Below are positions 18,117 through 31,435 of a DNA stretch of 64,000 nt, piece after piece. This DNA is from DATJGR01 sp963787045. Lineage in GTDB: Bacteria; Pseudomonadota; Gammaproteobacteria; Pseudomonadales; Azotimanducaceae. The stretch lies in contig CAWBBR010000003.1 of assembly GCA_963787045.1 (NCBI GenBank), positions 248,001 through 312,000 on the forward strand, given 5' to 3'. The notes under the pieces are model-generated. The model searched no databases. It saw nothing but the letters and a program-made list of their open reading frames with translations, and was not told where the DNA came from. The number at the start of each line of letters is the position of its first letter. Within the stretch, counting starts at the first letter, position 1. Made by a program: the position numbers and the translations under genes.

Positions 18117-19228
18117 ACGGCCTTCCGGTAGATCGCACCGAGCACTCGAGACTCTCGCGCTCCGGTGACCGCGCGGTCGCTGCCCGTTTGGCCATTCATG
18201 GTGCGCGATGCAAGCCACGCGAAGGCGGCGGCCTCGATCCAGTCGCCGTTGTAGCCGAGTGCTTCGGTCGACAGTACCGGGAATCGGCGACAAACGATCT
18301 GCCAGGCGTTCCATCAGATGGCCATTTAGGCGTCCGCCGCCGCACGACGATCACCGTGGAGGTCGTCGGTGCCCACTGTCGAATCGATTGATCGACCGTT
18401 GCCGCCGTCAGCTCCGCAAGCGTCGCTTGCACATCAGCGGGCGTGCTGTTGACGGATGCGGCGTTCGACGCGAGCCATGCGAGATTGAACAGCTCCTTCC
18501 CGGTGCTCTTTGGCGGAGCTGCGCGGAAATACGGATCTTGAAGCAGCAGATTCAGCAGCCGGCTGTCGAGGTTGACCGGTGCGCGCCCACGCGCCATCTT
18601 TGTCATAGGACTTGCCCAGATGACGTTCTGCCCATGCATCGATCAGGGCGTTCCCGGGTCCCGTGTCGAAGCCGATGATTTGTGCGGCGGCGTCCGCCGG
18701 CAGCAAGCTGATGTTCGCGATGCCGCCGATGTTCAGAACGGTGCGGTTCTCGTTTGGCGTTCGAAACAATGCCTCGTGGAATGGCGGCACGAGAGGGGCA
18801 CCTTGTCCGCCCACCGCCATGTCGCGCCGCCGAAAGTCGGCGACGGTGTCGATGCCGGTGATTTCCGCAATCAGATTCGGGTCGCCGATCTGTAGAGAGA
18901 ATGGAGTTGCACCTTCGGAACGATGGCGCACGGTTTGACCGTGACTTCCGATGGCGACGACGTCGTTTCTGTCGACGGAAAGGTCGGCCAGCAAATCGAC
19001 GATGGAGGAGCCGATTAAGGCTCCGAAGCGATGGTCCGCCTCGCCGAGAGAGTCGAGACCCGCTACCTTGCCGGAGCCCAGGTCCTTCAACAAACGCGTC
19101 AGGTCCGGCGGGATGGTGACGGTGCGGCCGGCAATTATAGATGGAGGTGTAGTGGCCTCCAGCAGTGCGAGATCGAGTCCGTCGACGCTTGTGCCAGAGA
19201 TCGCGCCGACGAACAGCGGCGCGCTCAT
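18113..19228 (-). CDS. anmK: Anhydro-N-acetylmuramic acid kinase (frame broken three times)
   Basis: AnmK hydrolyses and phosphorylates 1,6-anhydro-MurNAc recovered from peptidoglycan turnover. The N-terminal frame gives FVGAISGTSVDGLDLALLEA, IGSHGQTVRHRSEG, VLNIGGIANISLLP and FDTGPGNALIDAW. It breaks near 18575-18600 after KSYDKDGAWAR. A second frame gives VNLDSRLLNLLLQDPYF to TSTVIVV. A third begins after an extra base near 18341-18347 (restoring VCGGGRLNGHL), and a fourth after an extra base in a CCC/GGG run near 18279-18281 (restoring VLSTEALGYNGDWIEA). It ends GAIYRKAV. Removing three bases gives 370 residues, the E. coli length. Every block remains conserved, so I favour sequence error over a pseudogene. 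Confidence 0.9.
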
Positions 19229-20583
19229 TGATTGCGCGCGACCTGGAGTTCGCCGCGGTGTTCGTCGAGCAACGCGAGCAGCGGCGTTGTTTGCGCGTCG
19301 AATCGGGCGCGCTCGCGCGACGGAATCGGACGGGCCTTCGGAAGCGGTACCGTGCGCGGATCCTTGTGTACGCCATCGACAAGAAATTCGTAATGAAGGT
19401 GCGGGGCCGTCGCCCAGCCCGTTGCGCCGACGTAGCCAATCACCTGGCCTTGGCGCACTTGTGTGCCGGTGCGTACCCCGCGACCGAACTTCGAGAGGTG
19501 GAGGTACTTGGTCTGGATTTGATCGCCGTGCTGCAGGATCACGAAGTTGCCGTTAGGCCCGGTTCGCGTTGCTTTGCTGACACGACCATCGCCCGCAGCA
19601 AGTATCGGAGTTCCGGCGGGCGCGACATAGTCGATGCCACGGTGTGGCATCACGCGCTTCTGTATCGGATGAAAGCGACGCAGGTTGAAGTTTGAGCTGA
19701 TGCGGCTGAACTCGACCGGCGCGCGCAGGAACGCTTTGCGCATGCTATCGCCCGATGCAGTGAAGTAGTCACCGTGGCCGGACGAGTCGACGTAGTACAC
19801 GGCTCGATATTTCGTATTCTGATTGACGAACTCGGCCGCCAGGATTTTGCCGAAACCGATGAACTCACCGTCGACGTACTTCTCTTCGAACAGAACGGAG
19901 AATTCATCGCCCTTGCGGATGTCGAGAACGAAGTCGATGTCCCACTGAAAAATCTGCGCGAGCCGAAGCGTCGTCTCGTCGCTCAAACCGGCCTGCTGAC
20001 TTGCAACGAACAGCGATTGGTCGATCGTGGCGTGCTTAAAGGCCGGAGATATCTGCGCGTCGCGCGTTACGTGCCTGGCTTTGAACGCGTCGCCGTCTCG
20101 CTCGAACTCTAGCGTCTCCAGCCGATCCGGCGAGTAGCTGAGTTTCATGAGACCGGTCTGCGGCGAAGTGACGAATCGGATCTCGTGGCCCGGATAGATG
20201 TGCTGAAGAACCTTGGCGAGCGGGCCACTCTCGAGAACTGCCGCGAGATCGCGTTGTGAAACCGCAACTCTCTCGAACACGCGCGCCAAGCTGTCACCCG
20301 CTCGGACTTTCTCGATGTGTTCCGACGTGTTCGGATCGGATACTGCAGGTGACTCAGTGCGCTCAGCCTCGCTGACAACGGGACTCGACGGCGGTTGAAG
20401 GTCGACTGCCAAGTGATCGATCGCATCTTCGATAACTGGCGGTACGCTGACCAGATTCATTTCATCGCGCGTGTGTTCAACGCGATTGTCGTTTCCATCA
20501 AGGAGTACGAGTGACGCCAACGGCATCGCGATCAGACAGATCGCGATGATGTGGGTCTTGGGAAATCGACGCAGTGTTCCCAT
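19225..20583 (-). CDS. M23 family peptidoglycan DD-endopeptidase
   Basis: A 452-residue secreted or membrane-anchored zinc peptidase of the LytM/MepM type, which cuts peptide cross-links in the cell wall. An N-terminal hydrophobic segment (HIIAICLIAMPLASLVLLD, about 11-30) serves as signal anchor. A LysM/OapA-like domain follows near 90-145 (VRAGDSLARVFER). The catalytic domain is at about 300-400, with HRGIDYVAPAGTPI giving the first H and D ligands near 312 and 316 and HLHYEF near 393 the remaining histidines. The gene start ATG 20583 has no clear ribosome site. Its stop overlaps the anmK start by four bases, linking wall cutting with recycling of the products. Confidence 0.92.
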   Translation of the reverse strand: MGTLRRFPKTHIIAICLIAMPLASLVLLDGNDNRVEHTRDEMNLVSVPPVIEDAIDHLAVDLQPPSSPVVSEAERTESPAVSDPNTSEHIEKVRAGDSLARVFERVAVSQRDLAAVLESGPLAKVLQHIYPGHEIRFVTSPQTGLMKLSYSPDRLETLEFERDGDAFKARHVTRDAQISPAFKHATIDQSLFVASQQAGLSDETTLRLAQIFQWDIDFVLDIRKGDEFSVLFEEKYVDGEFIGFGKILAAEFVNQNTKYRAVYYVDSSGHGDYFTASGDSMRKAFLRAPVEFSRISSNFNLRRFHPIQKRVMPHRGIDYVAPAGTPILAAGDGRVSKATRTGPNGNFVILQHGDQIQTKYLHLSKFGRGVRTGTQVRQGQVIGYVGATGWATAPHLHYEFLVDGVHKDPRTVPLPKARPIPSRERARFDAQTTPLLALLDEHRGELQVARNQ

Positions 20584-21035
20584 CAAGGAAGTGTTTCGAA
20601 ACGGGTGATTAGGAGAGCTTGTTCGCTAGCGAACTAGCTGTTGAGGAAGTATAGGGTGTTTGTCGTCCGTGATGAAAGTACCACGGCGCCAACGCGAGTC
20701 CCCAACAGCCCTACTAAGGCGCGCGTAAAAGGCGCGGTTTGGTGGTGGATGTGGCAACGACGTTGGTGGCCAAAAACGTTGGCTAGTTATCGGCACCGAA
20801 CATGGGTTGAAAGTGGCCGCCGAAAATAAGTAGAGATTCCGCTTGAATGGCGCTTGCCATGAGGGGGTCGCTGCGTATAATACGCACCCCTTGGTTGCCG
20901 GGTCACCCGCGCAACCCGTTCTTTAAAAAGCTAAGCAAGCCATTCGTGTGGGCGCCCGAAAGTTCGTAATGAACCTAGAGCGTTTATTTTCTTGTGCCGA
21001 GTCTTTCCTTCGGGAGAGGCAAAGCAAGACGTTAA
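20584..21035 (+). other. rRNA operon upstream region and leader
   Basis: This 452-bp gene-free stretch holds the divergent promoter area for the M23 gene and the rrn promoter and leader. The part 20584-20820 shows no recognisable gene. The AT-rich 20821-20838 (AAAATAAG) lies where an UP element would be. A putative boxA, GTTCTTTAAAA, is at 20918-20928, matching the antitermination element seen again before 23S. Confidence 0.6.
20854..20881 (+). promoter_or_regulatory. rRNA operon promoter
   Basis: TTGCCA (20854-20859) and a perfect TATAAT (20876-20881) are separated by 16 bases and followed by a GC-rich discriminator (ACGCACCCC). That combination is typical of stringently controlled rRNA promoters, which ppGpp and DksA inhibit. 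Transcription should start near 20888, about 150 bases before 16S. Confidence 0.85.
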
Positions 21036-22576
<1,541 letters not shown>

Positions 22577-22730
22577 AACGAAGGTCACATCGACAGTCTC
22601 TTGAGATTGTGGATGCGACATCAAAGGTTCATTGCGACTTTCAGCGCTCACACGAATTGCTTGCTGACTATGCCAGCATCAAGGTTGTTGGGCTTGAAGC
22701 GTTGGCTTCGGCACGTAACCGACCGCAGTC

Positions 22731-22808
<78 letters not shown>

Positions 22809-22843
22809 ATCTAGAACAGACGTTACGATTTGGCAGTTCTAGA

Positions 22844-22919
22844 GGGGCCATAGCTCAGCTGGGAGAGCACCTGCCTTGCACGCAGGGGGTCAGCGGTTCG
22901 ATCCCGACTGGCTCCACCA
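22844..22919 (+). tRNA. alaT: tRNA-Ala(UGC)
   Basis: A 76-nt tRNA with acceptor GGGGCCA/TGGCTCC, anticodon loop CTTGCAC (anticodon TGC) and encoded CCA. The T-loop TTCGATC is normal. The T-stem arms AGCGG and CCGAC pair at only three of five positions, which is odd; it may reflect base errors or a real sequence peculiarity. Second spacer tRNA of the rRNA operon. Confidence 0.95.
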
Positions 22920-23020
22920 ACTACGATGCAATTCATGAGAGCTAGCATTAGTGCTTCTAGCAAACGAGAAGTCCATTGGACGAGTAGTAGATGTTGACTT
23001 CTGGTCTTATGAGCCAGATC

Positions 23021-23032
23021 GTTCTTTAACAA
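23021..23032 (+). promoter_or_regulatory. boxA antitermination element before 23S
   Basis: GTTCTTTAACAA matches the E. coli spacer boxA closely. It lies 140 bases before 23S, where NusB/S10 load on the transcript to prevent Rho termination. A similar element stands in the 16S leader at 20918. Confidence 0.7.
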
Positions 23033-23171
23033 TTTGGATAATGAAAGTGAAGTAGCACTGAAGTCATTTGCGATGCAATCAGTCTAAGCGAAAGCATTGT
23101 GAGTTGAGCGTAAGTGAGTTGACGATTTTGAATGTAGTCTTACAGATAACCGAGATTGCTTGAGGTTATAT

Positions 23172-26088
<2,917 letters not shown>

Positions 26089-26161
26089 ATAACCTCAAGC
26101 GTATTTACACGCTCGATCAACTGCATTGAATTCAATTTGTCTCAGCACCGGTTTATACGGT

Positions 26162-26281
26162 TTGCCTGGCGACCATAGCGAGTGGGAACCACCTGATCCC
26201 ATCCCGAACTCAGAAGTGAAACGACTCAGCGCCGATGATAGTGTGGGGTTTCCCCATGTGAAAGTAGGACATCGCCAGGCT
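26162..26281 (+). rRNA. rrf: 5S ribosomal RNA
   Basis: About 120 nt. The 5' TGCCTGGCG pairs with the CGCCAGGC end. The internal CCCATCCCGAACTCAGAAGTG is the universal 5S loop B/C sequence. It lies 73 bases after 23S. Ends are within one or two bases. Confidence 0.95.
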
Positions 26282-26290
26282 TCTTCAGGC

Positions 26291-26325
26291 ACAAGGCCCA
26301 CCAATCGGTGGGCCTTGTCATTTCT
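26291..26325 (+). terminator. rRNA operon terminator
   Basis: A perfect 12-bp stem, ACAAGGCCCACC (26291-26302) with GGTGGGCCTTGT (26307-26318), closes a four-base loop and is followed by CATTTCT. It sits ten bases after 5S. The T tract is short but the stem is very stable. Confidence 0.85.
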
Positions 26326-26380
26326 GCGTCGGCAAAAGCGCGTGCGGTATATTCCTCGAGCCTTCGTCGGAGTAGTCACC

Positions 26381-27197
26381 GTGTCCGGATCGGAACATCA
26401 ACCGTTAGATCGCGAATCGATCCTCGCGCATTTGTCGCCGGACAGTCGACGATTGGATCCACGAGTTGCGAGTCCACGCCGAGATCGATTCGACGAACTC
26501 GCATCTGATGGCGCGCGCCGCGAATGAAACGATTGACGGCGTTGCTTGCTTTGCGGAGTACCAGACGGGTGGCCGAGGCAGGCGTGGCCGAACCTGGCTG
26601 ACTCCGGCCGGCAGCAACATCGCGCTGTCGCTGGGGAAGTCCGTACCGATATCCATCTCGGAAGTCGCGCCCCTCAGTCTGGTTGTTGGGATCGCGGTAG
26701 TGACCGCAATGAATCGGGTCGGCGTCAGCGACGTTAGACTCAAATGGCCGAACGACATATTGCTGAACGGTGCCAAGGTCGGCGGCATCCTGATCGAGCT
26801 TGCTGGCATTGCGAACCCTCTCAGCATCGTCATCGGTATCGGCATCAACATGGGATCGGGTGAGGAGGTCAGCGCGCACCTTGGGTTGCCTGTTGGCGAC
26901 CTGCTTGCAGCTCGACCTTCGATTTCGCGTAACGCCCTCGCTGCGGAGCTGATCAACAGCGTTTTCGAAATGACGACTCGATTCGAGTCTCGAGGGTTTG
27001 CTCCGATGAGATCAGACTGGGAAGCGCTTCACGCGCATCAGAATCGCAACGTTCGCGTGATCGGCGCGAACGAGACGATCGAAGGAATCGCGCGCGGCGT
27101 GACCGACGGCGGTGAGCTGATCCTGGAGACGGTCGCCGGTATTCGGCACTTCAGTGGTGGCGAGGTATCTCTCCGTGGCGAACATGGACCCTCGTAG
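26381..27197 (+). CDS. birA: Biotin--[acetyl-CoA carboxylase] ligase without HTH domain (frame break near the 5' end)
   Basis: BirA activates biotin with ATP and attaches it to the carboxylase carrier protein. The catalytic domain shows EIDSTNSHLM, FAEYQTGGRGRRGRTWLTP (biotinyl-AMP loop), SLVVGIAV, KWPNDILLNGAKVGGILIE and VIGIGINMG. From the first good ribosome site (GGAG 26369-26372) and GTG 26381 the frame reads SGSEHQPLDRESILAHLSPDS, then loses register near 26440-26452; one extra base explains it and gives 271 residues. Without correction only a TTG start at 26466 remains. There is no N-terminal winged helix, so this BirA cannot repress biotin genes. In E. coli birA also lies between rrnB and the thrU tRNA cluster. 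Confidence 0.92.
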
Positions 27198-27918
27198 TTC
27201 GACGCTCGACATCGATGTAGGCAACAGTCGGATCAAATGGCGCGCGCGCGTTGATCAGAGCGAGACGCGTGGAATCGTCGATCACCAACACTCTCTCGAT
27301 CACCTCCAATGGCCAACGATGCGACCCGGTCGTATTCGGGTCTCCAGCGTCGCCTCACAGGACCAAGCTCGTCAGCTCGCAGAATGGCTCCAATCGCACT
27401 TTGGAGTGGCCCCCGAGTTTGCGAAGACCACGAAGTTCGCCGCCGGTGTGACGTGCGGATATGACGATCCGACGCGCCTGGGTGTCGATCGCTGGCTCTC
27501 TGTCCTCGCGGCCCGGCAGCTGTCGAATGGACCGTTTGTCGTTGTCGGTCTCGGTACCGCGGGCACGTTGGATTTTGTAGATGCGCGCGGCATGCACAAG
27601 GGCGGATTCATCGTGCCTGGTTTGCGATTGATGACCGAAGCGTTGTTTGCCGGCACGGCCGACGTGCATGTCGACTTCGCCGAGTCGAGTAGTCAGGAGC
27701 CTGGCACGAATACGCCGGACGCGGTGCGACGTGGCATCGCATCGATGCTCTCCGACTTCGTCAATGGTTCGATCAGACGCTTCAGAGTCGCCACCAATGA
27801 GACGCCGCACGTCTATTTGTGCGGCGGCAACGCAGATGCGATTGCGCCGCGCATCGATGTGTCTGTGGAGATCCGGCCCGAACTCGTTCTGGATGGACTC
27901 GCGCTCGCGTTGCCGTAA
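27175..27918 (+). CDS. coaX: Type III pantothenate kinase
   Basis: CoaX phosphorylates pantothenate, the first step from the vitamin to CoA, using the ASKHA fold. It is not inhibited by CoA, unlike CoaA. Motifs: DIDVGNSRIKWR at the N-terminus (phosphate loop), GVDRWLSVLAAR, VVGLGTAGTLDFVD (TAxTxD type), HKGGFIVPGLRLM and the C-terminal VYLCGGNADAIAP. GTG 27175 has GAGG nine bases upstream and overlaps birA by 23 bases; ATG 27184 and GTG 27154 are alternatives. It occupies the place of coaA in E. coli and completes, with panB and panC, a route to 4'-phosphopantothenate. Confidence 0.93.
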   Translation: MANMDPRSSTLDIDVGNSRIKWRARVDQSETRGIVDHQHSLDHLQWPTMRPGRIRVSSVASQDQARQLAEWLQSHFGVAPEFAKTTKFAAGVTCGYDDPTRLGVDRWLSVLAARQLSNGPFVVVGLGTAGTLDFVDARGMHKGGFIVPGLRLMTEALFAGTADVHVDFAESSSQEPGTNTPDAVRRGIASMLSDFVNGSIRRFRVATNETPHVYLCGGNADAIAPRIDVSVEIRPELVLDGLALALP

Positions 27919-27970
27919 CGCAGCGGATGAGAAAAGACTGCGTTAGTCGACGACGAATTGCTCGCCGCGA

Positions 27971-27999
27971 TTGCGAAGGTGCGACGCATTCTTTAGAAT
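27971..27999 (+). promoter_or_regulatory. Promoter of the tRNA-tuf-secE-nusG unit
   Basis: TTGCGA (27971-27976), 17 bases, then TAGAAT (27994-27999), followed by a GC-rich discriminator GCCGCCCCC. It lies 16 bases before tRNA-Thr. The same TAGAAT with 17-bp spacing is used before rpsL and rpsJ in this window. Confidence 0.75.
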
Positions 28000-28014
28000 G
28001 CCGCCCCCATTTCG

Positions 28015-28090
28015 GCCGCCATAGCTCAGTTGGTAGAGCAGCTCATTTGTAATGAGAGGGTCCAGGGTTCAACTCCTTGTGGCGGCACCA
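28015..28090 (+). tRNA. thrU: tRNA-Thr(UGU)
   Basis: 76 nt with acceptor GCCGCCA/TGGCGGC, anticodon loop TTTGTAA (anticodon TGT) and encoded CCA. First of four tRNAs in the order Thr-Tyr-Gly-Thr before tuf, identical to the E. coli thrU-tyrU-glyT-thrT-tufB operon. Confidence 0.96.
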
Positions 28091-28204
28091 AGCGCGGGTC
28101 ATGCAGTGTCAAACGATAACGTAAGTGCTTGCATTTACAGGGATAACGCGCCCTGCGTCGTTGACATGCGTCGGGGTGGCGGGCAGAATCGCGCGTCCTT
28201 GCTC

Positions 28205-28289
<85 letters not shown>

Positions 28290-28389
28290 GGCAGTCTGAG
28301 TCGAAATCGGAAAGTGGCGCGTGGGCGATTCGAACGGCGGAAGCCGTGGGTATCGACCGTCATGTCACTGAAATTGAAAGAATTGTGCG

Positions 28390-28463
<74 letters not shown>

Positions 28464-28532
28464 TCGGGTGGATGCCTTCCCGAGCTCTGGGTCGACTCGC
28501 GGATGGCGATCCCAACAGCAGGAAGCTCTATT

Positions 28533-28608
28533 GCTCACATAGCTCAGTAGGTAGAGCACTTCCTTGGTAAGGAAGAGGCCACCGGTTCGAATCCGGTTGT
28601 GAGCACCA
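28533..28608 (+). tRNA. thrT: tRNA-Thr(GGU)
   Basis: 76 nt with acceptor GCTCACA/TGTGAGC, anticodon arm CTTCC-TTGGTAA-GGAAG (anticodon GGT) and encoded CCA. It ends 66 bases before tuf. Confidence 0.96.
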
Positions 28609-28674
28609 CAATCCCCGAGATCGAACGCGAAACATCCGTAACACCGGGACGAGTCAAAAGGAGACGGTCGGGCA

Positions 28675-29870
28675 ATGTCGAAAGCGAAATTTGAGAGGAA
28701 CAAGCCGCACGTGAATGTGGGGACGATTGGTCATGTAGACCATGGTAAGACGACGTTGACGGCGGCGTTGACGAAGGTGTGTGCGGAGACGTGGGGCAAG
28801 GGCGAGATCAAGGCGTTTGATCAGATCGACAATGCGCCGGAAGAACGCGAGCGCGGTATTACGATCAACACCTCGCACGTGGAGTATGAAAGCCCGAAGC
28901 GGCACTACGCACACGTGGACTGTCCCGGCCACGCGGACTATGTGAAGAACATGATCACCGGTGCGGCGCAGATGGACGGCGCGATTCTGGTGGTGTCGGC
29001 GGCCGACGGTCCGATGCCGCAGACGCGCGAACACATTTTGTTGTCGCGCCAGGTGGGCGTGCCGCGGATCGTCGTGTTCCTGAACAAAGCGGACATGGTG
29101 GACGACGCGGAATTGCTCGAGCTGGTCGAGATGGAAGTGCGTGAGCTGCTCGACCGCTACGAATTTCCGGGCGACGACACGCCGATCATCATCGGCAGTG
29201 CATTGAAGGCACTGGAAGGTGAGGCGAGCGATATGGGCGTCGGCAGCGTGAAGAAGCTGGTCGAGACGCTCGATGCGTATATTCCGGAACCGGAGCGGGC
29301 GGTGGATCTGCCGTTCCTGATGCCGATCGAAGACGTGTTCTCGATCTCGGGTCGCGGCACGGTGGTGACCGGTCGAGTCGACCGCGGTGTGATCAAGGTC
29401 GGTGAAGAAGTCGAGATTGTCGGGATCAAGGACACCACACGCACGACGTGCACGGGTGTGGAGATGTTCCGCAAGCTGCTCGACGAAGGCCGTGCCGGTG
29501 AGAACGTCGGTGTGTTGCTGCGCGGAACGAAGCGTGAAGAAGTGGAACGCGGTCAGGTCCTGGCGAAGCCGGGCTCGATCACGCCGCACACGACGTTCGA
29601 AGCGGAAGTGTATGTGCTGTCGAAGGACGAAGGTGGTCGTCATACGCCGTTCTTCAAAGGCTATCGGCCGCAGTTTTACTTTCGGACGACGGACGTCACG
29701 GGGTCGGTAGAGTTGCCGGCGGACGTTGAGATGGTGATGCCGGGCGACAAGGTGAACATGACGGTGACGTTGATCAACCCGATTGCGATGGACGAGGGAC
29801 TGCGGTTCTGCGATTCCGTGAAGGCGGTCGTACCGTCGGCGCCGGTGTCGTCGTCAAAATCATCGAGTAA
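28675..29870 (+). CDS. tuf: Elongation factor Tu, copy 1 (last codons out of frame)
   Basis: EF-Tu carries aminoacyl-tRNA to the ribosome as a GTP complex. The G domain shows GHVDHGKTTL, DCPGHADYVKNM and NKADMVDD. Domains 2 and 3 are complete to INPIAMDEGLRF near residue 378. From there the reading frame changes: relative to copy 2 at 45048, two extra bases lie in 29807-29816. As printed the protein would read through past the normal stop, into tRNA-Trp, and end at 29979. With the two bases removed it ends GAGVVVKIIE at the TAA 29868-29870 and has 397 residues like copy 2. The copies are almost identical, which points to gene conversion; their last codon and flanks differ. Confidence 0.95.
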
Positions 29871-29880
29871 TGGAGCTATT

Positions 29881-29956
29881 AGGCCAGTAGCTCAATTGGT
29901 AGAGCAGCGGTCTCCAAAACCGCAGGTTGGGGGTTCGATTCCCTCCTGGCCTGCCA
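29881..29956 (+). tRNA. trpT: tRNA-Trp(CCA)
   Basis: 76 nt with acceptor AGGCCAG/CTGGCCT, anticodon in the loop TCTCCAAAA (anticodon CCA), discriminator G and encoded CCA. It lies between tuf and secE, the conserved gammaproteobacterial position. Confidence 0.96.
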
Positions 29957-29983
29957 CCATGGCGTTCGAAGGATCTTAAGTTG

Positions 29984-30352
29984 GTGAGTACAAGTACCGA
30001 GACCGGCCAGTCCGTTACCGATTGGTTCAAGTGGATCGTTGTCGCGGTGATCGTGGCCGGTGGTGTGTTTGGTAACTGGTATTACCAGGACCAATCGTTG
30101 CTCTATCGAGTGCTTGCACTTCTGGCACTCGCCGCAGTCGCTGCGCTGTTGTCGTTTCAAACGACCCAGGGCAAAGCGCTGTGGACGCTGATCAAGGAGT
30201 CGCGCGTCGAAATTCGGCGAGTGGTTTGGCCGACGCGACAGGAAACAACTCAGACGACGTTCATCGTGGTCCTGTTGGTCTTGGCGTTCTCGATGATTCT
30301 CTGGGGGCTCGACTCGTCGTTGAGCTGGGTCGTTTCTAAGGTGATCGGGTAG
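29984..30352 (+). CDS. secE: Preprotein translocase subunit SecE
   Basis: SecE clamps the SecY channel in the inner membrane. The 122-residue protein has three membrane helices (about 18-36, 42-60 and 95-117) as in E. coli, not the single helix of many other bacteria. The conserved amphipathic segment ESRVEIRRVVWPTRQETTQT precedes the last helix. I chose GTG 29984 (VSTSTETG), preceded by AAGGA at 29969-29973; TTG 29981 has better spacing and is possible. nusG follows after four bases. Confidence 0.94.
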   Translation: MSTSTETGQSVTDWFKWIVVAVIVAGGVFGNWYYQDQSLLYRVLALLALAAVAALLSFQTTQGKALWTLIKESRVEIRRVVWPTRQETTQTTFIVVLLVLAFSMILWGLDSSLSWVVSKVIG

Positions 30353-30356
30353 CGCC

Positions 30357-30890
30357 ATGGCGAAACGTTGGTACGTAGTGCACGCCTATTCGGGCTTCGA
30401 GAAGAACGTCGCCCGGGCGCTCAAGGAACGGATCGGGCTCTCGAAGCTCGAAGAATACTTCGGCCAGGTGTTGGTGCCGACGGAGGAAGTGGTCGAGATG
30501 CGCGCGGGTCAGAAGCGTCGCAGCGAGCGCAAGTTCTTCCCCGGTTATGTCCTGGTCGAAATGGAGTTGAACGACGAGACCTGGCACCTGGTCAAAGAAA
30601 CTCCGCGCGTGATGGGTTTCATCGGAGGCAAGGCGGATCGGCCGGCGCCGCTGACGGAAAACGAAGCGAAAGCGATCCTCGATCGCGTCGAGTCGGGCGG
30701 TGACAAGGCGACACCGAAGACGATCTACGAACCGGGCGAATTGGTGCGCGTCACCGATGGTCCGTTCAACGATTTCAATGGGGTGGTCGAGCACGTGAAC
30801 TACGAGAAGAGCCGTCTCGTGGTCGCGGTCACGATTTTCGGTCGCTCGACGCCGGTAGAACTCGACTTCGCGCAAGTCGAGAAAGGTTGA
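30357..30890 (+). CDS. nusG: Transcription termination/antitermination protein NusG
   Basis: NusG binds the RNA polymerase clamp and links it to Rho or to the leading ribosome. The 177 residues form an NGN domain (WYVVHAYSGFEKNVARAL; RKFFPGYVLVEMELNDETW) and a C-terminal KOW domain (YEPGELVRVTDGPFNDFNGVV). Length is standard. It is close behind secE (four bases) and 113 bases before rplK. Confidence 0.97.
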   Translation: MAKRWYVVHAYSGFEKNVARALKERIGLSKLEEYFGQVLVPTEEVVEMRAGQKRRSERKFFPGYVLVEMELNDETWHLVKETPRVMGFIGGKADRPAPLTENEAKAILDRVESGGDKATPKTIYEPGELVRVTDGPFNDFNGVVEHVNYEKSRLVVAVTIFGRSTPVELDFAQVEKG

Positions 30891-31003
30891 TCGTCGCGCG
30901 CGAGCGCGACAGTGTGAACTATTGGCGACCGCGGAAGGCTGCGGTTACGGGGAGTGCGAACGCTTAAGTCGACGCACGTTCGGACCCATACAAGGAGAGA
31001 CAG
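30891..31003 (+). promoter_or_regulatory. rplK leader
   Basis: A 113-base spacer, GC-rich with small inverted repeats at 30895-30912, before the L11 gene. In E. coli the L11 operon has its own promoter and is controlled by L1 binding to this leader. I see no clear promoter; the regulatory role is inferred from position. It contains CTTAAGTCG, repeated in the rplJ leader. Confidence 0.35.
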
Positions 31004-31435
31004 ATGGCAAAGAAAGTCCAGGCCTACATCCGGTTGCAGGTGCCGGCCGGTAAGGCGAATCCGAGTCCGCCGGTTGGCCCAGCGCTCGGCCAGCACGGTG
31101 TGAACATCATGGAGTTCTGCAAGGCATTCAACGCCGATACGCAGGGCATGGAAGTGGGAATGCCGATTCCCGTGGTGATCACTGTTTACAGCGACCGCAG
31201 CTTCACCTTCATCAAGAAGACGCCTCCCGCTGCGGTGCTGCTACGCAAAGCGGCAAGCATCGAGAAGGGCAGCGCGGTGCCGAATACGACAAAGGTCGGC
31301 AAGGTGACACGCGCGCAGGTCGAGGAGATCGCGAAGCTGAAAATGCCCGACCTCACGGCAGCGGGTCTCGAAGCGGCGGTGCGCACCATTGCGGGTAGCG
31401 CTCGCAGCGCCGGCATCGACGTGGAGGGACTGTAA
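31004..31435 (+). CDS. rplK: 50S ribosomal protein L11
   Basis: L11 binds the GTPase-associated region of 23S rRNA and is needed for stringent activation of RelA. 143 residues, with the N-terminal YIRLQVPAGKANPSPPVGPA and GQHGVNIMEFCKAFN typical of the thiostrepton-binding domain. AAGGAGAGACAG precedes ATG 31004. The stop TAATG shares one base with the rplA start. Confidence 0.98.
   Translation: MAKKVQAYIRLQVPAGKANPSPPVGPALGQHGVNIMEFCKAFNADTQGMEVGMPIPVVITVYSDRSFTFIKKTPPAAVLLRKAASIEKGSAVPNTTKVGKVTRAQVEEIAKLKMPDLTAAGLEAAVRTIAGSARSAGIDVEGL

Noticed and set aside
20641..20829. A 62-codon open frame upstream of the rRNA promoter
   Set aside because: Composition (many W and R) is not protein-like, there is no ribosome site, and it lies in the rrn upstream region.
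26126..26380. Upstream in-frame extension of the birA reading frame through 5S rRNA
   Set aside because: The extension overlaps 5S and the terminator. The GTG at 26381 with GGAG is the credible start.
28675..29979. A 434-residue EF-Tu with a novel C-terminus reading into tRNA-Trp
   Set aside because: The normal C-terminal codons and stop are present two bases out of frame, and the second copy is intact, so the extension is an artefact of two extra bases.
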